A stretch of DNA of 64,000 bases from an uncultured Pelagibacteraceae bacterium (lineage in GTDB: Bacteria > Pseudomonadota > Alphaproteobacteria > Pelagibacterales > Pelagibacteraceae), in assembly GCA_902594825.1 (NCBI GenBank), contig CACJNO010000003.1, positions 1 to 64,000 of the forward strand. Direction: 5' to 3'. This document shows positions 45,047 to 56,611 of this stretch, one piece after another. The translations under genes were made by a program, and so were the position numbers. Each line of letters begins with the position of its first letter. The stretch's first letter is position 1. The notes under the pieces were generated by a model, which did no database searches, was not told the DNA's origin, and saw only the letters and a program-made list of their open reading frames with translations.

Positions 45047-45047
45047 A

Positions 45048-45653
45048 ATGAAAAATTTAATAGATTTAGAAAAAAAAATTAATTCAGAGCTTGGTACTAA
45101 AATAAACAATACTTTAATCAAACATGATCAAATTTATATCGAGATTGATAAGGAGGATTTTATTGATGTAACTTTATTTATAAAAACAAATAAAGACACA
45201 AAATTTAGACAGCTAATTGATATAACTGTTGTTGATTACCCTGAAGAAACACAACGTTTTAAAATTGTATATTTATTTCTAAGTCATGAATTTAATCAAA
45301 GAATAATCTTGAGTTATAGAATAAATGAAAATGAAGTTATTTCATCTTTAACATCTGTTTTCCCATCTGCAAATTGGATGGAAAGAGAAGTTTTTGATAT
45401 GTATGGGGTTAATTTTAAAGACCATCCAGATTTAAGACGAATTCTTACTGACTATGGTTTTGAAGGCCATCCTTTGAGAAAAGATTTTCCTTTAACTGGA
45501 CATACTGAAGTCAGATATAATGAGGATCAAAAAAAAGTTATCAATGAACCAGTAAAATTAGAGCAAAATTACAGAAATTTTGATTATGAAAGCCCTTGGG
45601 AAGGAACAAAATATATTAAGGAACAAGCAAAAAATAATGACAAAAAAAATTAA
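45048..45653 (+). CDS. nuoC: NADH-quinone oxidoreductase subunit C
   Basis: The 30-kDa-type peripheral subunit, 201 residues, with the signature [41 protein letters not shown] divided across its core. It starts 1 nt after nuoB and overlaps nuoD by 17 nt. Confidence 0.97.
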   Translation: MKNLIDLEKKINSELGTKINNTLIKHDQIYIEIDKEDFIDVTLFIKTNKDTKFRQLIDITVVDYPEETQRFKIVYLFLSHEFNQRIILSYRINENEVISSLTSVFPSANWMEREVFDMYGVNFKDHPDLRRILTDYGFEGHPLRKDFPLTGHTEVRYNEDQKKVINEPVKLEQNYRNFDYESPWEGTKYIKEQAKNNDKKN

Positions 45654-46812
45654 AAATTTGAATTTGAATTTTGGACCACAACACCCAGCTGCTCATGGCG
45701 TTTTGAGACTCATTCTTGAGTTAGACGGTGAAGTTGTTGAAAAAGCAGACCCACATATTGGTTTATTACACCGTGGAACAGAAAAACTTATTGAAAATAA
45801 AACTTACATGCAAGCAGTTCCTTATTTTGATCGCCTTGATTATGTTGCCCCTATGAATCAAGAACATGCTTTTGCATTAGCTATTGAAAAAATATTAGAA
45901 ATTGATGTTCCAATTAGAGCACAATTTATAAGAGTTATGTTTTGTGAAATTGGTAGGATTTTAAGTCACATTCTTAATGTAACAACCCAAGCATTGGATG
46001 TTGGAGCTTTGACACCTTCTCTATGGGGATTTGAGGAACGAGAAACATTAATGACCTTTTATGAAAGAGCATCAGGATCAAGATTGCATGCAAATTATTT
46101 TAGAGCTGGTGGTGTTCATCAGGACTTACCGGCAGGTTTAGAAGCAGATATAGCAAAATTCTGTGAAACTTTTCCAAAAATAATAAATGATTTAGAAAAT
46201 CTATTAACTGATAATAGGATATTTAAACAAAGAAATGTTGATATTGGCATTGTTTCAAAAGAGGACGCTTTAGATTATTCATTTAGTGGCGTAATGATTA
46301 GGGGTTCTGGTGTTCCTTGGGATTTAAGAAAATCTCAACCTTATGACTGTTACGATCAATTAGAATTTAAAATACCTGTAGGTAAAAATGGAGATTGCTA
46401 TGATAGATATTTATGTAGGATAGAAGAAATGAAAGAAAGTGTTTCTATTATTAAACAATGTTTAGCAAAAATGGAAAAAGGACCAATAAAAACTTTTGAC
46501 GGAAAAATATCTCCACCGTCAAAAAAAGAAATTAAACAATCAATGGAAGCATTAATACATCATTTTAAATTATTTACAGAGGGATATCGTGTACCAAAAA
46601 ATGAAATTTATACTGCTGTTGAAGCACCCAAGGGAGAATTTGGTGTATATTTGATTTCTGATGGATCAAGTAAACCTTATAAATGTAAAATTAGAGCCCC
46701 AGGATTTTCGCACTTACAATCAATGGATTATTTGATTAAAGGTCATATGCTTGCGGATGTTCCTGCAGTTCTTGGTTCTCTAGATATAGTTTTTGGAGAG
46801 GTTGATAGATGA
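45637..46812 (+). CDS. nuoD: NADH-quinone oxidoreductase subunit D
   Basis: The 49-kDa-type quinone-site subunit, 391 residues when started at ATG 45637 ([21 protein letters not shown]). The open frame reaches 45580, but that extra part lies inside nuoC. Features are [12 protein letters not shown], the [12 protein letters not shown] segment and [11 protein letters not shown]. The stop overlaps nuoE by 4 nt. Confidence 0.96.
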   Translation: MTKKIKNLNLNFGPQHPAAHGVLRLILELDGEVVEKADPHIGLLHRGTEKLIENKTYMQAVPYFDRLDYVAPMNQEHAFALAIEKILEIDVPIRAQFIRVMFCEIGRILSHILNVTTQALDVGALTPSLWGFEERETLMTFYERASGSRLHANYFRAGGVHQDLPAGLEADIAKFCETFPKIINDLENLLTDNRIFKQRNVDIGIVSKEDALDYSFSGVMIRGSGVPWDLRKSQPYDCYDQLEFKIPVGKNGDCYDRYLCRIEEMKESVSIIKQCLAKMEKGPIKTFDGKISPPSKKEIKQSMEALIHHFKLFTEGYRVPKNEIYTAVEAPKGEFGVYLISDGSSKPYKCKIRAPGFSHLQSMDYLIKGHMLADVPAVLGSLDIVFGEVDR

Positions 46813-47417
46813 GCTTAAGAAGACCAGCAAAAGATCAACCTGAAAATTTTGAATTTAGCTCTTCTTCATTAGAAGCAGCAAAAAATATTGTTTCTAAATA
46901 TCCAGAGGGCAAACAACAAAGTGCGGTAATGGCATTACTTTATATAGCTCAAAAGCAAAATAATAATTGGATACCTCTTGCTGCAATGAAATATATCGCA
47001 AAGTTTTTAGATATGCCTTACATAAAAGTTTATGAAGTTGCTACATTTTATACAATGTATAATTTATCACCTGTAGGAAAATATTTTGTTCAAGTTTGTA
47101 CTACAACACCATGTATGATCAGAGGTGCGAATAAATTAGTTGAAGCTTGTAAAGAAAAAATTTCTGAAAATGAGTCTGAGTTATCGAGTAATAAAAGTTG
47201 CTCATGGATCGAAGTTGAGTGCTTAGGAGCTTGTGTAAATGCACCTATGATGCAAATTAATGATGATTATTATGAAGATTTAGATAAAAAAAAAACCTTG
47301 GAAATTTTAGATAAAATTTTAAAAGGTGAAAAACCTAAACCGGGTTCGTATAGAGGAAGAATAAATAATGAACCTGAAAATAATCGAAAAACACTCTTGG
47401 ATGTAAAAAATGCTTAA
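46809..47417 (+). CDS. nuoE: NADH-quinone oxidoreductase subunit E
   Basis: The 24-kDa-type subunit with a [2Fe-2S] cluster (N1a). 202 residues. Ligands are in CTTTPCM and CLGAC. It overlaps nuoF by 8 nt. Confidence 0.96.
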   Translation: MSLRRPAKDQPENFEFSSSSLEAAKNIVSKYPEGKQQSAVMALLYIAQKQNNNWIPLAAMKYIAKFLDMPYIKVYEVATFYTMYNLSPVGKYFVQVCTTTPCMIRGANKLVEACKEKISENESELSSNKSCSWIEVECLGACVNAPMMQINDDYYEDLDKKKTLEILDKILKGEKPKPGSYRGRINNEPENNRKTLLDVKNA

Positions 47418-48738
47418 GGATAAAGATAGAATATTTCAAAATTTATATAATGATTTAGGATCAGATGTAGCCTCATCCCAAAAAAGAGGTGATTGGGTTA
47501 ATACTAAAGATCTTACCGATAAAGGTAGAGACTGGATTATTAATCAAATCAAAGATTCACAACTTAGAGGCAGAGGTGGTGCAGGATTTCCAACAGGTTT
47601 AAAATGGTCTTTTGCACCTAAACAAGTTGGATCTAGACCACATTACTTGGTAATTAATGGAGATGAGTCAGAACCAGGGACATGTAAAGATAGAGACATA
47701 TTAAGATTTGAACCGCATAAATTAATCGAAGGTTGTCTAATAGCTTCTTATGCAATTCAAGCACATGTTTGTTATATTTATATAAGAGGTGAATATTTTA
47801 TAGATGGACAAAAACTTCAAGCTGCAATTGATGAGGCTTATGAAAAAAAATTGTTAGGAAAAAATGCAGCTGGGACTGGTTGGGATTTAGATGTATATAT
47901 TCATTATGGTGCTGGAGCTTATATTTGTGGAGAGGAAACAGCTTTACTTGAGAGTCTAGAGGGTAAAAAAGGTCAACCAAGATTGAAACCACCTTTCCCC
48001 GCATTAATTGGACTTTATGGATGTCCAACAATAATAAATAATGTTGAAACCATAGCAGTTGTGCCAACTATTCTTAGACGAGGTGGTAAATGGTTTGCAT
48101 CTTTAGGTAGAGAAAAAAATACTGGCACTAAGATCTTCTGTATATCTGGAAATGTAAATAATCCATGTAATGTTGAAGAAGAAATGAACATACCCTTAAA
48201 AGAATTAATTGAGGTTCATGCGGGAGGTGTAATTGGTGGTTGGGATAATTTACAAGCTGTAATTCCCGGTGGATCATCTATGCCGTTAATACCAAAAGAA
48301 AAATGTGAAACTTTAACAATGGACTTTGACTCTTTGGTAGCTGAAAAAAGTGGATTAGGCACAGCAGGGGTAGTAGTAATAAATAAAGATCAAGACATAA
48401 TTAAATGTATGGCTAGAATTGCAAGATTTTATAAACATGAGAGTTGTGGACAGTGTACACCATGTAGAGAAGGATCAGGCTGGATGTGGAGAATGCTTGA
48501 AAGAATGGTAAAAGGTGAAGCATCAAGGGATGAGGTGGAAATGTTAAGTGATGTAACAAAACAAATAGAGGGCCATACTATTTGTGCCTTTGGTGAAGGA
48601 TCTTCATGGCCAGTTCAAGGTTTATTAAGACATTTCAAAGATGAAATTAAAAAAAGAAATAAATTTGATCCAATTGTAAAAGAGAATAAAAATATTCCTT
48701 ATCTTGTGGATCAACACTTATTGGATAAAAATGCTTAA
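47410..48738 (+). CDS. nuoF: NADH-quinone oxidoreductase subunit F
   Basis: NADH- and FMN-binding subunit, 442 residues, with [15 protein letters not shown], the [19 protein letters not shown] segment and the [4Fe-4S] (N3) site [15 protein letters not shown]. The stop overlaps nuoG by 8 nt. Confidence 0.97.
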   Translation: MLKDKDRIFQNLYNDLGSDVASSQKRGDWVNTKDLTDKGRDWIINQIKDSQLRGRGGAGFPTGLKWSFAPKQVGSRPHYLVINGDESEPGTCKDRDILRFEPHKLIEGCLIASYAIQAHVCYIYIRGEYFIDGQKLQAAIDEAYEKKLLGKNAAGTGWDLDVYIHYGAGAYICGEETALLESLEGKKGQPRLKPPFPALIGLYGCPTIINNVETIAVVPTILRRGGKWFASLGREKNTGTKIFCISGNVNNPCNVEEEMNIPLKELIEVHAGGVIGGWDNLQAVIPGGSSMPLIPKEKCETLTMDFDSLVAEKSGLGTAGVVVINKDQDIIKCMARIARFYKHESCGQCTPCREGSGWMWRMLERMVKGEASRDEVEMLSDVTKQIEGHTICAFGEGSSWPVQGLLRHFKDEIKKRNKFDPIVKENKNIPYLVDQHLLDKNA

Positions 48739-50764
48739 ATTAAAAGTAAATGATGTAGATGTTGAAATTGAGGAAGGTTTGACAGTTCTTCAAGCTTGTG
48801 AAAAAGCAGGAGTCGAAATTCCAAGATTTTGCTATCATGAAAAATTATCAATTGCAGGTAATTGTAGAATGTGTTTAGTGGAAATGGAAAAGTCTCCTAA
48901 ACCAATCGCCTCTTGTGCTATGCCTGCTGCAGATGGAATGGTGATAAAAACTAATACACCGAAAATAGAGAAATCTAGAAAAGGTGTGATGGAATTTTTA
49001 TTAGCAAATCATCCACTTGATTGTCCTGTTTGTGACCAAGGTGGTGAGTGTGATTTACAAGACCAGTCAATGTTTTATGGAATAGATAAATCTAGATTTA
49101 AAGAAAACAAAAGGTCAGTACCAGATAAGTATATGGGTCCTTTAATTAAAACTCAAATGACAAGATGTATTCATTGCACACGTTGTGTGAGATTTGCTAC
49201 TGAGATTGCTGGAGTTCCTGAACTTGGTGCAATTGGGAGAGGTGAAGATATGCAAATAACAACCTACCTTGAACAATCAGTGCAATCTGAGCTATCTGGA
49301 AATGTCATTGATCTTTGCCCAGTTGGAGCACTTACTTCAAAACCGTATGTTTTTGAAGCTAGACCTTGGGAGTTAAAAAAAACCGAAACAATAGATGTGA
49401 TGGACGCTGTTGGCTCTAATATTAGAGTAGATACATATGATTGGGAAGTAAAAAGAATTCTTCCAATAATTAACGAAGATATTAACGAGGAATGGATTTC
49501 TGATAAAACAAGATATGCATGTGATGGATTATTAAATCAGAGATTAGATACACCATATATAAAATATAATAATAAATTTGAAAAAGCCTCTTGGGATGAA
49601 GTCTACAAAATAATTAAATCTAAACTTAAAAACACGGATAAAGAAAAAATAGTTGGTTTCGTAGGAGATCTTACAAATATGGAAACAAGTTATATTTTTA
49701 AAGAATTTTTAGAAAGAACAATTGATACAAAAAATTACGAGTCTAGATCAAAAAAAAATTTTATTAATAGCTCAATAAGAGAAAATTATTTATTCAATTC
49801 AACAATAAATGGGATTGAAGATTCCGATTTGATTTTATTGATAGGAGCAAATCCAAGATTTGAAGCAACAATGGTTAATGCTAGAATTCGAAAAGCATAT
49901 TTAAATAATAGTACAAAAATTTTTTCATTAAATAATGTTGGAGATTTAACGTATAATTATCATAGCTTAGATGGAAAAACACAAACTTTAAAAGATATTA
50001 TCGAAAATAAAAATGATATTTCAAAAAAAATTATCGATGCAAAAAAACCAATTATTATATTTGGTGAATCTTTTTTAAATATTAAATCAGCAAAATATTT
50101 ATTTAATTCATTCAAAAAATTTCTATCTAAGAATAATAAATTAACAGATAACTGGAATCCTATTAATATATTGTCAGTAGATGCAGCAACTGTTGGAAAT
50201 TTGGATTTAGATATAGTTAATGAAAATAATAATTTACTGGATGATCTTAATGAAAATAAATTTGAAATTGTTTACTTACTTGGGCAAGACAATTTAAAAT
50301 TTAAAAAGAAAAATGAGTTTATAATTTATCAGGGAAGTCACGGAGATAAAGGAGCAGAAATTGCAGATATTATTTTGCCAGGTGCAGCATTTACTGAACA
50401 GTCTGGTCATTATACTAATTTAGAAGGTAAAATTCAAAAAGCTTATAAAGCTTCGTATCCACCAGGTAATGCAAAAGAAGATTGGAAGGTTATTAACGAT
50501 CTAGCTGAAATAATGAATAATAGAAAGCTTTTTAATGATAAAGAAGAACTTGAAAGCAGTATGTTTAATTATTTAAAACTTAAAAAAGAGCAAAAAAAAA
50601 CTGATACAATTAATGGAATAAACGAGAATGATTTTGAAAATGAAAATCTAACGGTAAAATATAAAGATTATTATTTTTCTAACGTTGTTGCCCGTTCATC
50701 AAAAACAATGCTTGAATGCAATGAATCAAAAATAAATTTAAAAAAGACTGGTACAGAAGGCTAG
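48731..50764 (+). CDS. nuoG: NADH-quinone oxidoreductase subunit G
   Basis: The 75-kDa-type subunit, 677 residues from ATG 48731 (MLKLKVND), which overlaps the nuoF end. It carries an N-terminal [2Fe-2S] domain ([15 protein letters not shown]), Fe-S sites in [14 protein letters not shown] and [12 protein letters not shown], and a C-terminal molybdopterin-oxidoreductase-like domain that is poorly conserved here. The open frame reaches 48704, inside nuoF. Confidence 0.95.
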   Translation: MLKLKVNDVDVEIEEGLTVLQACEKAGVEIPRFCYHEKLSIAGNCRMCLVEMEKSPKPIASCAMPAADGMVIKTNTPKIEKSRKGVMEFLLANHPLDCPVCDQGGECDLQDQSMFYGIDKSRFKENKRSVPDKYMGPLIKTQMTRCIHCTRCVRFATEIAGVPELGAIGRGEDMQITTYLEQSVQSELSGNVIDLCPVGALTSKPYVFEARPWELKKTETIDVMDAVGSNIRVDTYDWEVKRILPIINEDINEEWISDKTRYACDGLLNQRLDTPYIKYNNKFEKASWDEVYKIIKSKLKNTDKEKIVGFVGDLTNMETSYIFKEFLERTIDTKNYESRSKKNFINSSIRENYLFNSTINGIEDSDLILLIGANPRFEATMVNARIRKAYLNNSTKIFSLNNVGDLTYNYHSLDGKTQTLKDIIENKNDISKKIIDAKKPIIIFGESFLNIKSAKYLFNSFKKFLSKNNKLTDNWNPINILSVDAATVGNLDLDIVNENNNLLDDLNENKFEIVYLLGQDNLKFKKKNEFIIYQGSHGDKGAEIADIILPGAAFTEQSGHYTNLEGKIQKAYKASYPPGNAKEDWKVINDLAEIMNNRKLFNDKEELESSMFNYLKLKKEQKKTDTINGINENDFENENLTVKYKDYYFSNVVARSSKTMLECNESKINLKKTGTEG

Positions 50765-50767
50765 TTA

Positions 50768-51766
50768 ATGGAATATGTAAATATTATTTTTCAAGAAACT
50801 TACAAAATCTTGTTCTTACTTATTCCTGTTTTGGTTTCAGTCGCAATGATTGTTTGGCTTGACCGTAGAGTTTGGGCTTTTGTTCAAAAAAGACAAGGTC
50901 CAAATGTTGTTGGTCCATTTGGTTTATTACAATCTCTTGCTGATGCACTTAAGTATATATTTAAAGAAATAATTATTCCTGCTAGTTCAAATAAAATAAT
51001 TTTTATTCTCGCACCAATTATAACAATGACTTTAGCTTTAATAGCTTGGGCAGTGATTCCCTTTGGTGTTGATCAAGTAATAGCAGATATTAACGTTGGA
51101 ATATTATATATTTTTGCTGTTTCTTCACTTGGTGTTTATGGAATAATTATGGGTGGTTGGGCATCAAACTCAAAATATCCATTCCTAGGATCAATTAGAT
51201 CAGCAGCACAAATGGTATCTTATGAAGTTTCAATTGGTATTATTATTATTAATGTTTTGTTATGTGTCGGATCATTGAATTTGAATGATATCGTAATCGC
51301 TCAAAAAGAAATATGGTTTATAATACCATTATTTCCAATGTTTGTAATTTTTTTTATATCTTCATTAGCAGAAACAAATAGACCACCTTTTGATTTACCT
51401 GAAGCTGAAGCTGAATTGGTAGCGGGATATCAAACAGAATACTCAGGAATGATGTATGCAATGTTTTGGTTAGGAGAATATGCTAATATTTTGCTAATGT
51501 GTGCATTAGGTTCAATTTTGTTTTTAGGTGGATGGTTATCACCAATTGATCTTTATCCTTTTAATTTAATACCAGGTGCTGTTTGGTTGATTTTAAAAAT
51601 CTTATTATTGTTTATTCTTTTTGCATTAGTTAAAGCAATTGTCCCAAGATATAGGTATGATCAACTAATGAGATTGGGTTGGAAAATATTTTTACCTTTA
51701 TCTTTAACTTATGTTATTTTGACAGCGAGTTACCTTTTTTATTTTAATCTTTTACCTACAATTTAA
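50768..51766 (+). CDS. nuoH: NADH-quinone oxidoreductase subunit H
   Basis: Membrane subunit next to the quinone channel, 332 residues, about eight helices. The signatures [32 protein letters not shown] and [27 protein letters not shown] appear here in split segments and are complete. Confidence 0.97.
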   Translation: MEYVNIIFQETYKILFLLIPVLVSVAMIVWLDRRVWAFVQKRQGPNVVGPFGLLQSLADALKYIFKEIIIPASSNKIIFILAPIITMTLALIAWAVIPFGVDQVIADINVGILYIFAVSSLGVYGIIMGGWASNSKYPFLGSIRSAAQMVSYEVSIGIIIINVLLCVGSLNLNDIVIAQKEIWFIIPLFPMFVIFFISSLAETNRPPFDLPEAEAELVAGYQTEYSGMMYAMFWLGEYANILLMCALGSILFLGGWLSPIDLYPFNLIPGAVWLILKILLLFILFALVKAIVPRYRYDQLMRLGWKIFLPLSLTYVILTASYLFYFNLLPTI

Positions 51767-52252
51767 ATGAAAATTACTAGATTTTTTAAAACTATATTGA
51801 TGACTGACTTCATAGGAGGACTTATAATTGCAATTAAAGAATTATTTAAATCAAAAAAGACAATTAACTACCCATTTGAGAAAGGAAAAATAAGTCCAAG
51901 ATTTAGGGGTGAACATGCGCTTAGAAGATATCCTAATGGTGAGGAAAGATGTATAGCATGTAAATTATGTGAAGCAGTTTGTCCAGCACAAGCAATTACA
52001 ATAGAGTCCTCAGAAAGAGCAGATGGAAGTAGAAAAACTACTCGGTACGATATAGATATGATGAAATGTATTTATTGTGGGTTATGCGAGGAATCTTGCC
52101 CAGTAGACGCAATTGTACAAGGACCTAATTTTGAATTTTCAACAGAGACTCGGGAAGAACTTTACTATACTAAAGAAAAACTTCTTGATAATGGAGATAG
52201 ATGGGAAAATATTTTAGCTGCAAATATTAAAACTGATAATCCATATAGATAA
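51767..52252 (+). CDS. nuoI: NADH-quinone oxidoreductase subunit I
   Basis: Ferredoxin-type subunit, 161 residues, with two [4Fe-4S] sites: [16 protein letters not shown] and [16 protein letters not shown]. It starts directly after nuoH and passes electrons from NuoG toward NuoB. Confidence 0.97.
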   Translation: MKITRFFKTILMTDFIGGLIIAIKELFKSKKTINYPFEKGKISPRFRGEHALRRYPNGEERCIACKLCEAVCPAQAITIESSERADGSRKTTRYDIDMMKCIYCGLCEESCPVDAIVQGPNFEFSTETREELYYTKEKLLDNGDRWENILAANIKTDNPYR

Positions 52253-52255
52253 TTT

Positions 52256-52885
52256 ATGATAGCACATGCAATTTTTTTTTATGTCTTCTCGGTAATTGCT
52301 GTCATCTCTGCAATTATGGTTACAGTTTCCAAAAACACAGTTCATTCTGTTTTTTTTTTAATTCTTGATTTTATAAGTATTTCCTGTCTTTTCATTATGA
52401 TTGGTGCTGAATTTTTAGGCATGATAATGTTAATTGTTTATGTTGGTGCTGTAGCTGTACTATTTTTATTTGTTGTAATGATGCTGAATGTTGCGCAGCA
52501 AAAGAACCAATGGTTTATTTCGGAGCAAAACTCAGGACATATACCTGTGGGATTATTAATTAGTGCAATTATTTTTTTTGAATTAATTATTGTTATTGGT
52601 GGATGGAAATATAAACCTGATTTATTTGAAACTACCAACCTAATTACAAATGAAATTAGTAATACTCATTCTCTAGGACAGGTTTTATATACTGACTACA
52701 TTCATATATTTCAAATTAGTGGAATGATTTTGCTTATTGCAATGATAGGAGCAATTGTACTTACATTTAGACAAAGAGAAGGAGTCAAAAAACAAAGTTA
52801 CTTAAAACAAATTTCAAGAGAAAGATCTGAAGGAGTAGAAGTATTAGAGGTAGCTTCTCATAAGGGAGTAAAAATAGATGACTGA
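52256..52885 (+). CDS. nuoJ: NADH-quinone oxidoreductase subunit J
   Basis: Membrane subunit of complex I, 209 residues with five predicted helices, including the conserved [25 protein letters not shown] region given here only in part. The charged C-terminal tail of about 35 residues is longer than in many homologs. It overlaps nuoK by 8 nt. Confidence 0.95.
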   Translation: MIAHAIFFYVFSVIAVISAIMVTVSKNTVHSVFFLILDFISISCLFIMIGAEFLGMIMLIVYVGAVAVLFLFVVMMLNVAQQKNQWFISEQNSGHIPVGLLISAIIFFELIIVIGGWKYKPDLFETTNLITNEISNTHSLGQVLYTDYIHIFQISGMILLIAMIGAIVLTFRQREGVKKQSYLKQISRERSEGVEVLEVASHKGVKIDD

Positions 52886-53189
52886 GATAGGATTAGGACA
52901 TTATTTAACTTTGGGTGCTGTTATCTTTAGTATTGGTATAATAGGAATTTTTTTAAATAGAAAAAATATTATTGTAATTCTAATGAGTATAGAGCTTATA
53001 TTGTTAGCCGTTAATATTAATTTGGTATCATTTTCAATATATTTAGGTGATTTATCTGGTCAAGTATTTACGTTATTTATTTTAACAGTTGCTGCAGCTG
53101 AAGCAGCAATAGGATTAGCAATTATAGTAGTTTATTATAGAAACTCGGGAACCATACGAGTTGAGGAAATAGATAAATTAAAAGGTTAA
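52878..53189 (+). CDS. nuoK: NADH-quinone oxidoreductase subunit K
   Basis: Three-helix proton-path subunit, 103 residues, with the conserved membrane Glu in [12 protein letters not shown] and the second in [11 protein letters not shown]. It overlaps nuoJ by 8 nt. Confidence 0.97.
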   Translation: MTEIGLGHYLTLGAVIFSIGIIGIFLNRKNIIVILMSIELILLAVNINLVSFSIYLGDLSGQVFTLFILTVAAAEAAIGLAIIVVYYRNSGTIRVEEIDKLKG

Positions 53190-53191
53190 AT

Positions 53192-55129
53192 ATGGAACTC
53201 TCAATTTTATTTCTTCCTTTAGCAGCATCAATAATTTCTGGTTTTTTTGGTAAATATATAGGTGATAGAAATTCAGAACTTGTTACCAGCATCCTTGTTT
53301 CAATTTCAGCATTTTTATCTATATTTGTTTTATATCAAGTAATCTTTAACCAATATGAAGAAAACATTGTTATAGCGACTTGGATTAATTCAGGATCACT
53401 TGATGTTAATTGGTCAATGTTGATAGACCCATTGTCAGCAGTGATGCTAGTTGTTGTTACCTCTGTTTCATCTGTGGTTCACATATACTCTATTGGTTAT
53501 ATGTCCCATGATCCTCATAAACCAAGATTTATGGCTTATTTATCTTTATTTACTTTTGCGATGTTAATGCTTGTAACATCTGACAACTTCTTACAATTAT
53601 TTTTTGGTTGGGAAGGAGTAGGATTGTGTTCATATTTTTTAATAGGTTTTTGGTTTAAAAAAGAAAGTGCTAATGCAGCTGCAATAAAAGCATTTATTGT
53701 TAATAGAGTGGGAGATTTTGGTTTTGCATTAGGAATTTTTTTAATTTTTTATTTATTTGGAACTGTTAATTATGATGAAGTTTTTCAACAAGTGCCATCT
53801 ATGTCAGCAGCTGGTGTTACACCGTTTCTAGATAAAGAATTACTATTTTTAGGAATAAATTTTAGAGCTGTTGATTTAATTTGTTTGCTTTTATTCATTG
53901 GAGCGATGGGAAAATCTGCACAAATATTATTACATACTTGGTTGCCAGATGCCATGGAAGGTCCAACCCCAGTTTCAGCTCTTATTCACGCAGCAACAAT
54001 GGTAACTGCAGGCGTTTTTTTAGTGGTAAGATGTTCGCCTATATATGAATATTCTGAGCTAGCATTAAACGTCATAACAATTGTTGGTATGACTACTGCA
54101 TTTTTTGCTGCAACGGTAGCACTTGTTCAAACTGATATAAAAAAGATAATTGCATATTCAACTTGTAGTCAATTAGGATACATGTTTTTTGCTGCTGGTG
54201 TAGGGGCTTATAATGTTGCAATGTTTCATTTATTTACTCATGCTTTTTTTAAAGCTTTATTATTCTTAGGATCGGGATCAGTTATTCATGCATTCAAAGA
54301 TGAACAAAATATAAATAATATGGGCGGAGTATGGAAAAAACTTCCTTATACCTATGCATTAATGATTATAGGAACTTTAGCTTTAACTGGATTTCCTTTT
54401 TTATCGGGTTTTTATTCTAAGGATGCAATCATAGAGTTTGCATACTTAAGAGGAAATTCAACAGGTTTTTATGCTGCTGGTATTGGTATTTTTACTGCTT
54501 TTCTTACTTCAATTTATTCTTGGAGACTTATATTTAAAACTTTTCATGGCGAGTATAATAACAAAATTATTAAAATAGAAGAAACACATGAATCTCCTCT
54601 TGTGATGTTAGTGCCATTAATCTTTCTTTCAATTGGTGCTGTATTTGCTGGTTTTGTTTTTAAAGAATTATTTATTGGTTATGAGGCGGCTAACAATTTT
54701 TGGAAAAACTCAATCTTCTTCTTGGAACCTTTAAGTAAGGATCATCCACCATTGTGGTTTCTAATTTTAACACCAACTTTAGTGATTTTATCAATTCCAA
54801 TCGCTTATTATTTATTTGTTAAGAATAAAAAATTACCTGAGCAAATAGCAACTATTAATAAACCTTTATATAATTTTTTAATAAACAAATGGTATTTTGA
54901 TGAACTTTATGATGTTTTATTTGTCAAATCATCAAAAAAAATAGGATTATTTTTGTGGAAATTTTTTGATTTGAAGATAATTGATAGATTAGGTCCTGAT
55001 GGCATTTCAGGAATAATTAAAAAATTTTCTATTAAAGCCAATAAATTTCAAAGTGGATTTATTTATCAATATGCATTTGTAATGCTTCTTGGATTTTCTG
55101 CTTTATTAACTTTTTTAATTGTTAAATAA
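53192..55129 (+). CDS. nuoL: NADH-quinone oxidoreductase subunit L
   Basis: Antiporter-like proton-pumping subunit with the lateral helix, 645 residues. Conserved Lys/Glu in GWEGVGLCSYFLIGFW and HTWLPDAMEGPTPVSALIHAATMV region (split here). It overlaps nuoM by one base. Confidence 0.97.
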   Translation: MELSILFLPLAASIISGFFGKYIGDRNSELVTSILVSISAFLSIFVLYQVIFNQYEENIVIATWINSGSLDVNWSMLIDPLSAVMLVVVTSVSSVVHIYSIGYMSHDPHKPRFMAYLSLFTFAMLMLVTSDNFLQLFFGWEGVGLCSYFLIGFWFKKESANAAAIKAFIVNRVGDFGFALGIFLIFYLFGTVNYDEVFQQVPSMSAAGVTPFLDKELLFLGINFRAVDLICLLLFIGAMGKSAQILLHTWLPDAMEGPTPVSALIHAATMVTAGVFLVVRCSPIYEYSELALNVITIVGMTTAFFAATVALVQTDIKKIIAYSTCSQLGYMFFAAGVGAYNVAMFHLFTHAFFKALLFLGSGSVIHAFKDEQNINNMGGVWKKLPYTYALMIIGTLALTGFPFLSGFYSKDAIIEFAYLRGNSTGFYAAGIGIFTAFLTSIYSWRLIFKTFHGEYNNKIIKIEETHESPLVMLVPLIFLSIGAVFAGFVFKELFIGYEAANNFWKNSIFFLEPLSKDHPPLWFLILTPTLVILSIPIAYYLFVKNKKLPEQIATINKPLYNFLINKWYFDELYDVLFVKSSKKIGLFLWKFFDLKIIDRLGPDGISGIIKKFSIKANKFQSGFIYQYAFVMLLGFSALLTFLIVK

Positions 55130-56610
55130 TGAATTTTCCTATTCTCTCATCTTTAATTTTACTTCCAACCATTGGTGCTTTGTTTATATTTTTCACTAGA
55201 AGTAGTGAGAAAAATAACAATACAGTAAAATATGTTGCTTTATTTACTTCCTTCGTAAATTTCTTTTTATCCGTATATTTATGGGCCTTATTTGATCAAA
55301 CAACTTCTGAATTTCAGTTTGTGGAAGATAGAGTATGGATTAAAAATTTTATTAATTATAAAGTTGGTGTTGATGGGATTTCAATCTTATTTATATTATT
55401 AACAACATTTATTACACCTCTATGCATTTTATCAATTAATAATTCCATCAAGAATAGATTAAGTGAATTTCTTTTAGCTGTACTAATAATGGAATCTTTT
55501 ATGATTGGTGTTTTTTGTTCTTTAGATCTTGTTATATTTTATTTATTTTTCGAAGCTGGTTTAATTCCAATGTTTTTAATTATAGGGATTTGGGGTGGAG
55601 CAAGAAGAGTATATTCTGCATTTAAATTCTTTTTATATACCTTATTAGGATCAGTTTTGATGTTAGTTGCTATAATTTCAATATACTGGATAACAGGAAC
55701 AACAGATGTAGTTGAGCTTTATAAAATAGGTATAGATGTTAAATATCAAAATCTTTTATGGCTAGCCTTTTTTAGTTCATTTGCAGTAAAAACACCGATG
55801 TGGCCAGTTCATACATGGTTACCCGATGCTCATGTTGAGGCACCGACAGCTGGATCTGTTTTATTAGCAGCAATTTTATTAAAAATGGCAGGCTATGGAT
55901 TTATAAGATTTTCTTTAGGCTTATTCCCTGATGCCTCAGAAGTTTTTACGCCTTTAATTTATGCATTAAGTGTTATTGCAATAATTTTTACTTCTTTTAT
56001 TGCGTTAATGCAGGAAGATATGAAAAAATTAATTGCTTATTCATCAGTAGCACATATGGGATTTGTTACATTAGGAATTTTTACACTTCAGCAGCAAGGT
56101 ATTGAAGGAAGTATTATTCAAATGATTAGTCATGGACTTGTTTCAGCAGCACTTTTTTTATGTGTTGGTGTTGTTTATGATAGAATGCACTCTAGATTGA
56201 TAAATACTTACGGAGGAATAGTAAGTATAATTCCCAAATATTCAGTATTATTTATGTTATTTACTTTAGCAGCTCTTGGTTTACCAGGAACTAGTGGATT
56301 TGTAGGTGAATTTTTAATTTTAATGGGAGCATTTAAAGATAATTTTTTAGTAGCTGTTATAGCAAGTTTAGGAGTAATAATAGGAGCCGCATATATGCTT
56401 TGGTTATACAAAAGAGTTATTTTTGGAAAATTAGTTAATTTAGAATTAAAAGAAATGGTAGATTTAAATAAATCAGAATTATTTATATTAACATGTCTAG
56501 CAATACCAACTTTATTTTTTGGGTTTTACCCTGATCCTTTAATAAATACTATAGAGGTTTCTATTAGTGATTTAATAACTTTTTATAATTTCAGTGTAGT
56601 TAATAATTAA
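55129..56610 (+). CDS. nuoM: NADH-quinone oxidoreductase subunit M
   Basis: Antiporter-like proton-pumping subunit, 493 residues, about fourteen helices. Conserved FFEAGLIPMFLIIGIWGG and HTWLPDAHVEAPTAGSVLLA segments. It overlaps nuoL by one base and is 1 nt from nuoN. Confidence 0.97.
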   Translation: MNFPILSSLILLPTIGALFIFFTRSSEKNNNTVKYVALFTSFVNFFLSVYLWALFDQTTSEFQFVEDRVWIKNFINYKVGVDGISILFILLTTFITPLCILSINNSIKNRLSEFLLAVLIMESFMIGVFCSLDLVIFYLFFEAGLIPMFLIIGIWGGARRVYSAFKFFLYTLLGSVLMLVAIISIYWITGTTDVVELYKIGIDVKYQNLLWLAFFSSFAVKTPMWPVHTWLPDAHVEAPTAGSVLLAAILLKMAGYGFIRFSLGLFPDASEVFTPLIYALSVIAIIFTSFIALMQEDMKKLIAYSSVAHMGFVTLGIFTLQQQGIEGSIIQMISHGLVSAALFLCVGVVYDRMHSRLINTYGGIVSIIPKYSVLFMLFTLAALGLPGTSGFVGEFLILMGAFKDNFLVAVIASLGVIIGAAYMLWLYKRVIFGKLVNLELKEMVDLNKSELFILTCLAIPTLFFGFYPDPLINTIEVSISDLITFYNFSVVNN

Positions 56611-56611
56611 A